Shown here piece after piece: positions 1 through 5,353 of a DNA stretch of 5,353 nt. Made by a program: the position numbers and the translations under genes. The DNA is from an uncultured archaeon. GTDB lineage: Archaea > Halobacteriota > Methanosarcinia > Methanosarcinales > Methanoperedenaceae. The DNA lies in the NCBI GenBank assembly GCA_902386085.1, contig CABMIA010000020.1, positions 1 through 5,353 on the forward strand, in the 5' to 3' direction. Numbering within the stretch: the first letter of the stretch is position 1; each line of letters starts with the position of its first letter. Below the pieces are notes generated by a model. That model was given only the letters and a program-made list of their open reading frames with translations, did no database searches and was not told the DNA's origin.

Positions 1-708
1 CTCCTCCTCCCCTGGAGCCTGCGATCCGGTTTCCGGCTGGGGATCGACTGTTATTTCCGCAAGCTCCACACACGGCTTTTCGTGGCATACGGGACATCCT
101 TTTTCCAGCTTTTCACAGAGGTAGCGGTGCAGCGGTTCCGGGATGAAGGGATGTGGTTTGTCCCCGGATTTGAACTTGTCCTCACAGAGCGGGCAGTATT
201 TATCGCGGGAATGTTTTGACATCCCCTTCTCGGGCACAACATGTATCCTGAAGCTGTCCCTGATGCGGTTAAATTCAAGCCTTTGTTTATTATCGCATGT
301 GATAGACGGGATTTCTACAGCTTCAGTCTTGCATTCGTTGAATTCTATGCAGATTACCAGCTTCTCTATTTCGTGTTTAGCCTCTTCCTTTTCATTGCAG
401 CCTGTGCGGATTTCAGGGATGAGCGGGACTTCCCTATCCTCCGGGACCAGTATTTCCCTGCCGCAGCAGTCTATCGCGGCCCCCGGGGTGATGATCACAG
501 TGTCATGTTTCTCATCTTTCCACTTCACGTCCAGTCCGCATACTACTCCCCAGCCGTTGACAAGCCTGTTGATAAGCCACCGCTTTTCATTGAAGTAGCA
601 CTGCTCGGCGAAGTAGTCCCTGACTGTCATCAATTTCCCGTAGTAATAGTTGTTTCTCTCGAAAGGAAACCCGAAGAAACCACAAGGTCTTTTATTCTCT
701 TCTTTCAT
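1..708 (-). CDS. Cysteine-rich eCIS-associated protein with GWGVVCGL signature (N-terminal 236 residues, partial)
   Basis: The frame is open from the ATG at 708 to the window edge, giving 236 residues with no stop. I recognise a conserved but functionally unassigned protein that I recall downstream of tail-protein genes in eCIS-type clusters. Its opening has NNYYYGKLMTVRDYFAEQ, then YFNEKRWLINRLVNGWGVV, CGLDV, and an ITPGAAIDCCGREI stretch (residues 20-86). A second block follows: LVICIEFNEC (117-126), several acidic residues, and FNRIRDSFRIHVVPE (146-160). Residues 172-213 hold CPLC and CPVC pairs about 30 residues apart, with nearby C198, H209 and C213, possibly a zinc site. Residues 221-236 become proline- and glutamate-rich (DPQPETGSQAPGEEE), like a linker, so another domain probably follows. 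Fifteen cysteines in 236 residues is unusually many. There is no signal peptide or membrane helix. It follows the propeller-tail gene by 18 bases, so it is probably co-transcribed and may be a structural or accessory part of the particle. Family resemblance is fair; function is not known. Confidence 0.82.
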   Translation of the reverse strand, partial: MKEENKRPCGFFGFPFERNNYYYGKLMTVRDYFAEQCYFNEKRWLINRLVNGWGVVCGLDVKWKDEKHDTVIITPGAAIDCCGREILVPEDREVPLIPEIRTGCNEKEEAKHEIEKLVICIEFNECKTEAVEIPSITCDNKQRLEFNRIRDSFRIHVVPEKGMSKHSRDKYCPLCEDKFKSGDKPHPFIPEPLHRYLCEKLEKGCPVCHEKPCVELAEITVDPQPETGSQAPGEEE

Positions 709-716
709 ATTTTTAT

Positions 717-721
717 CCTCC
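717..721 (-). promoter_or_regulatory. Shine-Dalgarno GGAGG of the GWGVVCGL protein gene
   Basis: GGAGG on the minus strand lies 8 bases before the ATG at 708-706, within the 18-base gap after the TAA stop (727-729) of the tail protein gene. It is the strongest ribosome site in the window. It fixes the start of a gene that leaves the window on the left. Confidence 0.78.
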
Positions 722-726
722 ACAAA

Positions 727-2862
727 TTAAATTAATTCAACATCAGTTCCCAGTCTTGAACGGCGTTCTATCCTGCTGCCATGCCTCTCGCCCGTTACGA
801 GGATGCCTGAACCTATCGCACTCTCCTGTTCAATACATATCGGCCTGTAATCCCCGACCCGGGAGTTTATTCCGACATACATTTCCGCGCCCGATCCCTC
901 CAGGCCGCGAAGGTCATAGACCGTATGTGCAGGTTTTTCATCATTCAATATCCGTTCCACCCCTTTCAAATCACCGGCTGAAAGGATAACGGTAAACCTG
1001 TGTGCCAGAGACAGGAACGGATCTTCGGGCTCCCCGGCAGTATCTCGAAGGGCTGCCCTCCCAAGGATCGAATCGTCCCCGAGCCTGAATCCCCGTATTG
1101 GTGTCTGTATCAGCAGGCTGTTTACTCCCAGCCTGAAGCCTGAACCCAGGACCATAAGCTTTCCCATTCTCGAATGCTCAATTATGAGCGGTTTTTTCCC
1201 GGTATATATCTCTATCAGCCGCTCTATGCCTGCGGGTGTTCCTTTCTGCTTGTAGAGGGACGAGGCTTCGCGGATGAACTGCCGTTTCATATCCTGCGGC
1301 CAATCTTCTTCAAGCGCCATGTTCATCCATGAGGCAAGCCAGTTGAGAAAATCCTGCGGCGAGGTGTCGGGGTCGAAATACCTGAAAACATGACTTATTT
1401 CGTTCTCAAGATCAGAAAATACTGTCTCAAAAAGGGAAAGGAACCGTTCCAGGAACTCTTCGCTTTTCGCATCTTCCTGGTATATGGCAGGCAGGTACCG
1501 CAGATATGATATGCGTGGATATACTATTTTCATCTGCGATACCGCAGGCCTGACTTCATCATCAAAGGTCAGGAAAGTGATCTTCAGCCACAGGTACCTG
1601 CCCTTCTTCCCTTTCAGTAGCATACTCCTGGGTTCGTACACATCCCCGGTCGCTGCAATGTCCTGGTTTCTGCCGGGATCGGGAGAAGAAGAATATCTTT
1701 CAGGACCGATCCAGGGAATTTTTTCATCCAGCATTGCAACTTTCTGCTCTGAGGTTTTCCCTGAATCGGATAAGATCGCATCCACATCGCTCTTTAGATC
1801 TTCCATATCCGATGAATAGAAAGAGATCTCAAGAACGCTCCTTGCAGGTAATGCTGCCAGCATTGACAGCCTGTGCCACTGGCACTCCCGGATTCCGCTG
1901 TCAAGAGTTCTTGTGTAATATATCCCTTTTTCTGTAGTGTATTTCTCTTCTGTGGCGAAAAATGCAATCCCTTTATCAGTGCCTGCGTAAAGGTTGCCCC
2001 TGTAATCAACTGCAAGCCCGTGTATCAGGCCCTTGAACTCGATGATCGTGATCGTTCCCGTATGGTTGCCATCCGGGTCGAACTGGTGAACCAGTCCTTC
2101 CCTGGATTCGGATACGAACATGTTCCCATTCCTGTCGATAATAAAATCAGCAGGCCCGAGGTCAGAGGGAACCCTGCCGCGCCTGAATATCTTACTGAAA
2201 TCCCCAAGAATCCCTGTGAATTTCCCATTCGTGAACCTTATGAAACCTTTTTGCTTCCTGTCGATAACATACAGATCACCGTCCTTTCCCACTGCAAGGG
2301 CAAGAGGTTCTTTCAAAAATGAATCCTCAAACTGTTTCCTGGCCGGCCTGCCGTCCGTATCGAAGGTAAGTATTTTAAAAGTATGACCTTTTTTATCTAT
2401 GGCATAAAGATATCCCTGTTTATCCAGCCCGATATCAACAGGTTCTTTCAGGCCTATAATGTACCTGATCTGGAAATCCTGCATAGAAAAGGCCTGGACC
2501 CTGTGATTTCCACTATCCAGCACCCACATTAAGGATGTATTGAAAACTATTCGAGCAGGATCCTGCAACTGCCCGGCTTCAGGCCCGCAGCCGCCGATGT
2601 AAGGAATGGTTTCAGTCCTTTTGTTGTTCGGGTCGTACCTGTAAAGCTTGCACGAATCCAGTACGCATATCAGCCCGCACGGGTCAACTGCCAGCGCCTG
2701 CGCATTCTGTATCAGCCCAAGCTCATCTACCCACCCGTCAAACGTGGGTATGGAATAGAGCGTTAAACCCCCTCCTTCAGGCTTCTCAAGCCTGTATGCC
2801 AGGCCGCTATCCCATTGCTCCCCGGTTCTCCAAATCTGGCTCCTGGATTCCTCCTGTATCAT
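727..2862 (-). CDS. NHL-type beta-propeller fused to phage tail protein I (gpI-type) domain
   Basis: This 711-residue protein probably joins the J-like proteins in the baseplate wedge and carries a propeller on the particle's outside (role inferred). Residues 54-304 hold six NHL-like blades, each with an ALAVD-, GNLYV- or LYRYD-like pattern, at about 54-78, 101-128, 140-168, 185-211, 236-263 and 280-304; clear ones are LALAVGKDGDLYVIDRK and GLAVDYRGNLYAGTD. Residues 316-450 are a beta-sandwich-like linker (TRTLDSGIRECQWHRL, then GRYLWLKITF). Residues 451-563 match the TIGR02242 / Tail_P2_I tail domain: ISYLRYLPAIYQED, FLERFLSLFETVFSDLE, FLNWLASWMNMALEEDW, LYKQKGTPAGIERLIEIYTG. Residues 564-711 are a glycine-rich extension with repeats of FRLGxxSxL type. 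The start at 2862 is set by AGAGGT and by the upstream stop at 2876; a start at 2988 is in frame but would run back through the upstream gene. There is no signal peptide or membrane segment, as expected for a cytoplasmically assembled particle. Propeller-tail fusions are known in eCIS loci. What the propeller binds is unknown; structural scaffolding and target or sugar recognition are both possible. Confidence 0.92.
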   Translation of the reverse strand: MIQEESRSQIWRTGEQWDSGLAYRLEKPEGGGLTLYSIPTFDGWVDELGLIQNAQALAVDPCGLICVLDSCKLYRYDPNNKRTETIPYIGGCGPEAGQLQDPARIVFNTSLMWVLDSGNHRVQAFSMQDFQIRYIIGLKEPVDIGLDKQGYLYAIDKKGHTFKILTFDTDGRPARKQFEDSFLKEPLALAVGKDGDLYVIDRKQKGFIRFTNGKFTGILGDFSKIFRRGRVPSDLGPADFIIDRNGNMFVSESREGLVHQFDPDGNHTGTITIIEFKGLIHGLAVDYRGNLYAGTDKGIAFFATEEKYTTEKGIYYTRTLDSGIRECQWHRLSMLAALPARSVLEISFYSSDMEDLKSDVDAILSDSGKTSEQKVAMLDEKIPWIGPERYSSSPDPGRNQDIAATGDVYEPRSMLLKGKKGRYLWLKITFLTFDDEVRPAVSQMKIVYPRISYLRYLPAIYQEDAKSEEFLERFLSLFETVFSDLENEISHVFRYFDPDTSPQDFLNWLASWMNMALEEDWPQDMKRQFIREASSLYKQKGTPAGIERLIEIYTGKKPLIIEHSRMGKLMVLGSGFRLGVNSLLIQTPIRGFRLGDDSILGRAALRDTAGEPEDPFLSLAHRFTVILSAGDLKGVERILNDEKPAHTVYDLRGLEGSGAEMYVGINSRVGDYRPICIEQESAIGSGILVTGERHGSRIERRSRLGTDVELI

Positions 2863-2868
2863 AGTTTT

Positions 2869-2874
2869 ACCTCT
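2869..2874 (-). promoter_or_regulatory. Shine-Dalgarno AGAGGT that sets the tail-protein start at 2862
   Basis: AGAGGT on the minus strand lies 6 bases before the ATG at 2862-2860, in the 13-base gap after the TAA stop of the J-like gene. It decides between this start and an in-frame ATG at 2988. The 2988 start would add 42 residues encoded wholly or mostly inside the J-like gene in another frame, and these look like out-of-frame translation. Confidence 0.72.
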
Positions 2875-2875
2875 T

Positions 2876-5101
2876 TTATATAATTTCAACCTGGTGCTCA
2901 CCTGAATATACAAGACCCGAAGGGGAAATAACGATCGCGTCCCCTTTCCTGAATTTGCCATCCGCGTCCAGGGAAACACCCAGCGCATAATCTACCCCGT
3001 CTTCTTTTTCTATCCTCTGGTAGATCTCCGAAGGATAGACCGGGCGGCCGAAGGGCCAGCCCTTCCCATCCGCCCCGCCTCTTTGCGGGTCAAGGAAAGT
3101 CATAAGCGCATTCCGGACACGCTTCCCGACCTCTACCGGGCTGCTCCCCTTTTTTATATGGACGCTGCACTTCACTGAAACCTTTACATACTGCGGCCCG
3201 ACTACGTACACACCGCTCGTCACAAGCCTGTGCATATCCAGGTGATGCAGCACCGTTTCGCAAAAACCCTCACCCGGTATCGGTGTGACACCCTGCCGCG
3301 TGTAAGGGACAATTACGATGGTGATCGTACCTGGAAAAGCTATGCAGGGAAATTCCGGATTATAATTCGAAAGCGCCTTGGCCCTGGCAATCCTGAGTCC
3401 CGGAGTAGAAAGTGCAAGCTGCTCATAATCCTGCGAAGTTATGGCGCGGTATATGTTCCTGCAATCCCTTTTTGCCCTGGCTTTCGCATGTTCCGGGGTC
3501 TCGGCCGCTTTCCCGCCTGAGGACGCTCTCAGGTTCGTTCCGGTGATCCCATCGCCGGTGACCCATTTCTGCCCTTTCGAAAGGTTCCCTTTGTCCTCCA
3601 GGGTTGTCTTATAGCTGACCCTTATTTTCGCTGATCTGGAAGGACAGCGCCCGTTCAGCCCGTTCCCGAAAGTGATCTCCTGCTTTTCAGGGTCTGACAC
3701 GTAATGGGTATCATCAGGGCCTGAAAATTCAAAGTCATCGACTTCATACCAATCATCCCATCCGCTATTTTTTTCCTGTACCCGGACGCCCAGGCGGTTA
3801 ATGGCGATCTTGCCCGGGTAGGAAGCTTCGATCAAGAACCTGTTTACAGGCTCAAAATCCTGAATAAAAGCGAACCTCACTGCAAGGCTTTTTTTTGTCA
3901 GTCCTGCAAGTCCGATGTTCTTGAATGATCCGCTCTCATAGAGGTCCTTGCGCCTGATCATCGTATTCAGGCCCGCAATGACCTCATACTTCAGGTCCTC
4001 TCCAGGCTCACCTTCCCATTCATTGATCAAAGTGATCACATTATCTCCGAGCATCTCCATGATCCTTTTCCCGGGACATGGTTTTCCTGAGGAGTACTCG
4101 TCCCTGAGCTGTTTTAATAACCCGGGCCAGTCAAGGACATCGTCTTCCCTGAACGCGGCGTTCCTCACAAGGGGTTTTCTTGAAAGCTCAACCACCATTC
4201 CGGGCGCGCCTGTTCCCGGTTCCTCGTCGGTTATGGTTTCGACCTGCATTGCCTGGATAGTATTCAGGACGATCATGTTTATCCTGGGAGCTATCTCGTA
4301 GCTACCTTCTTTTAGCCGGCAGCGTACCCAGTACATGCCGTCCTTTTTATCCATCCCTGGCGGCCCGTCAAAAACCACCCTCCCGCTCACTGTCAAAGCA
4401 AGGGTTAGATCTTTTTTGATGACCAGGGGGTTCCATTTCCCGCCTTCCAGGTATTCCCACGCCACGCTCACCTCGGGGATCACGATCGCGGGTTCGTCCG
4501 CATGGCTCCCTGTCGGCGGAAGGTCATCTTCGGACAGGACAACCGTCAGTTTGATCTCTTTTTTCGGAAGGGGCTTATCAAATCCAAGTCTAAGCACGGC
4601 CCCCACAGGTGCGGTTTCGCCAAAGGCCGAATAATAGATATCCTCTTTCTCGTTTGCCCTTGTATTATCAACAGTCTTTGAATCCGCGGTGGTTAAGATC
4701 GATTTCAGCCTGGCTTTGATGAAATTCAATTCTTCCGTGGTCTCGAACACGATTTTTCCAGAATCGGCACTGGTAGAGACCTGCGTGCCTGCCGCGATGG
4801 TGGTCTCTCCGGTCGCGTCAAACGTGATATCCAAACAGGCTGGCCCTGCATCAAGCTGGGAGAAGCCCATAAGTTTGAGGAACTTCAAATAATTGGAATC
4901 GCTCACGCGGTTAAGCTGGTATATCTGCATCTCGGCAAGCCAGGCAAAAAGTTCCAGGAAAGTTATCCCGGGATCGTGGATATTGTGGTCAGTCCATTCG
5001 CTGCCGTACCGTGCAAGGAGGGATCTGGCTTCATTTACAAGTTCATCGAAATTTTTGTCATCCAGGTTGGCGATTTCGGGAAATCCTTCAAGCAGACCCA
5101 T
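2876..5101 (-). CDS. Baseplate J-like assembly protein (second paralogue, gp6-type wedge)
   Basis: This 741-residue protein is a probable baseplate wedge subunit of a contractile injection system, acting in the baseplate around the spike hub. The N-terminus (residues 8-66) has the family's opening pattern: PEIANLDDKNFDELV, then EWTDHNIHDPGITFLELFAWLAEM and LNRVSD, as in TIGR02243 proteins. Residues 87-310 are beta-rich (AAGTQVST, VAWEYLEGGKW, YWVRCRL). Residues 437-530 resume the canonical core, with WYEVDDFEFSGPDDTHYV, ITFGNGLNGR and a GNLSKG turn. Residues 534-741 are the J domain proper: TPEHAKARAK, ITSQDYEQLA, PGLRIARAKA, the GWPFGRPVYPSEIYQRIE motif, and an ISPSGLVYSGEHQVEII end. The ATG at 5101 is chosen because AGGAG lies 7 bases upstream and the family's conserved N-terminus starts at once after it. 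Residues of about 312-435 form a charged, helix-predicted stretch that I do not recall from typical members. It is one of two J-like genes in tandem and is followed after 13 bases by the tail protein gene. The family call is firm; the exact ring position is inferred. Confidence 0.93.
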   Translation of the reverse strand: MGLLEGFPEIANLDDKNFDELVNEARSLLARYGSEWTDHNIHDPGITFLELFAWLAEMQIYQLNRVSDSNYLKFLKLMGFSQLDAGPACLDITFDATGETTIAAGTQVSTSADSGKIVFETTEELNFIKARLKSILTTADSKTVDNTRANEKEDIYYSAFGETAPVGAVLRLGFDKPLPKKEIKLTVVLSEDDLPPTGSHADEPAIVIPEVSVAWEYLEGGKWNPLVIKKDLTLALTVSGRVVFDGPPGMDKKDGMYWVRCRLKEGSYEIAPRINMIVLNTIQAMQVETITDEEPGTGAPGMVVELSRKPLVRNAAFREDDVLDWPGLLKQLRDEYSSGKPCPGKRIMEMLGDNVITLINEWEGEPGEDLKYEVIAGLNTMIRRKDLYESGSFKNIGLAGLTKKSLAVRFAFIQDFEPVNRFLIEASYPGKIAINRLGVRVQEKNSGWDDWYEVDDFEFSGPDDTHYVSDPEKQEITFGNGLNGRCPSRSAKIRVSYKTTLEDKGNLSKGQKWVTGDGITGTNLRASSGGKAAETPEHAKARAKRDCRNIYRAITSQDYEQLALSTPGLRIARAKALSNYNPEFPCIAFPGTITIVIVPYTRQGVTPIPGEGFCETVLHHLDMHRLVTSGVYVVGPQYVKVSVKCSVHIKKGSSPVEVGKRVRNALMTFLDPQRGGADGKGWPFGRPVYPSEIYQRIEKEDGVDYALGVSLDADGKFRKGDAIVISPSGLVYSGEHQVEII

Positions 5102-5105
5102 AATC

Positions 5106-5353
5106 TCACTCCTTTTTCACCAGTATGTTTATCGAATGTTTTCCGCTCGAGACAAGGAAATTCTGGCCGATCTCCACAAGTTCATTTCCTTCCGAGCCGT
5201 TGTAGCCAAGTACAAGGTTTTCCACATGATCGACCCCGTCTGTGTTTTCCAGCAGTGCGTAAATATCAGAAACAGGAACGTGCCGCCCGAAGTCCCAGCC
5301 TGTCCCATCAGGTCCGCCAGCCAGCGGATGGAAAAAATCATCAAGCTTTTTCA
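5106..5353 (-). CDS. Baseplate J-like assembly protein, C-terminal end only (partial)
   Basis: Only the last 81 residues and the TGA stop (5106-5108) lie in the window; the start is beyond the right edge. The visible part carries the end signature of the large 'putative baseplate assembly protein' family (TIGR02243 / Baseplate_J type): a GGPDGTGWDFGR stretch, then SDIYALLE, then GVDHV, and a final SSGKHSINI before a short lysine-rich tail. By family knowledge such proteins form the wedge ring of contractile tails, as T4 gp6 does. The reading frame is open from the window edge to the stop with no break. The stop lies 4 bases before the start of a second J-like gene and overlaps that gene's ribosome site, so the two are probably co-transcribed and translationally coupled. 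Its tail aligns by eye with the end of the downstream protein (GWDFGR against GWPFGR, SDIY against SEIY, GVDHV against GVDYA), so the two are paralogues. Full length and N-terminal content are unknown. Confidence 0.88.
   Translation of the reverse strand, partial: KKLDDFFHPLAGGPDGTGWDFGRHVPVSDIYALLENTDGVDHVENLVLGYNGSEGNELVEIGQNFLVSSGKHSINILVKKE
5109..5113 (-). promoter_or_regulatory. Shine-Dalgarno AGGAG of the second J-like gene, next to the upstream stop
   Basis: On the minus strand AGGAG sits 7 bases before the ATG at 5101-5099 and immediately precedes and abuts the upstream TGA stop. This supports the chosen start. It also suggests that ribosomes ending the upstream J-like gene re-initiate here, keeping the two baseplate proteins in a fixed ratio (inference). 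Confidence 0.75.

Noticed and set aside
51..278. Minus-strand open frame of 75 codons
   Set aside because: It lies inside the GWGVVCGL gene in a different frame; it has no motif and no separate ribosome site that I can see.
709..726. Possible terminator or promoter between the tail gene and the GWGVVCGL gene
   Set aside because: The gap is only 18 bases, is filled by the ribosome site and AT-rich spacer, and has no hairpin.
241..735. Plus-strand open frame of 164 codons
   Set aside because: It is antisense to the GWGVVCGL gene, whose minus-strand frame gives recognisable conserved motifs and a good ribosome site. The plus-strand translation has no recognisable domain.
1873..2322. Plus-strand open frame of 149 codons opposite the propeller region
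   Set aside because: It is antisense to well-supported NHL repeats; its translation shows no domain and no supporting start signal.
2863..2988. Upstream in-frame ATG adding 42 residues to the tail protein
   Set aside because: The extra residues come from another frame of the J-like gene's conserved C-terminus and look like random translation. The ATG at 2862 has AGAGGT 6 bases upstream and lies just after the upstream stop.
5129..5344. Minus-strand open frame of 71 codons at the right end
   Set aside because: The neighbouring frame ending at 5106 gives the typical J-like C-terminus (GWDFGR, SDIYALLE, SSGKHSINI). This one is its shadow.

Overview
The window is a tightly packed, one-directional stretch of the minus strand. 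It carries the baseplate section of a phage-tail-like contractile injection system, most probably an extracellular one (eCIS) rather than a true prophage. Four genes are visible, two of them cut by the window edges. In transcription order (right to left) they are: the C-terminus of a large baseplate J-like protein (5106-5353, partial); a complete 741-residue second baseplate J-like protein (2876-5101); a complete 711-residue protein fusing a six-bladed NHL-type propeller to a P2 gpI-type tail domain (727-2862); and the first 236 residues of a cysteine-rich protein carrying a GWGVVCGL signature (1-708, partial). The gaps are only 4, 13 and 18 bases, and each complete start has a good Shine-Dalgarno sequence. 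I see no promoter, terminator, RNA gene, mobile element or CRISPR array. No non-coding stretch is long enough to need separate comment.

The genes fit one machine. In contractile tails and eCIS, J-like proteins (T4 gp6 type) form the baseplate wedge ring around the hub, and the gpI-type tail protein (counterpart of the T4 gp7 / P2 gpI region) joins them in the wedge. Two successive J-like genes, then a propeller-carrying tail protein, then the GWGVVCGL protein is an order I associate with eCIS loci of archaea and of environmental or actinobacterial lineages, rather than with ordinary Myoviridae-like phages. Sheath, tube, spike, ATPase and toxin genes would lie outside the window, so the system type is inferred from the baseplate alone.

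The organism cannot be fixed from this piece. Base composition is near balanced, AGG/AGA arginine and ATA isoleucine codons are frequent, and ribosome sites are strong GGAGG/AGGAG types. This would suit a methanogenic archaeon or an anaerobic environmental bacterium. The high cysteine content of the last gene product is compatible with an anaerobe, but this is weak evidence.

The points most worth a second look are: a helix-rich insertion of about 120 residues inside the second J-like protein; the propeller-tail fusion with a glycine-rich repetitive C-terminal extension; and a paired CxxC (possible zinc-binding) segment in the GWGVVCGL protein, whose role is unknown.
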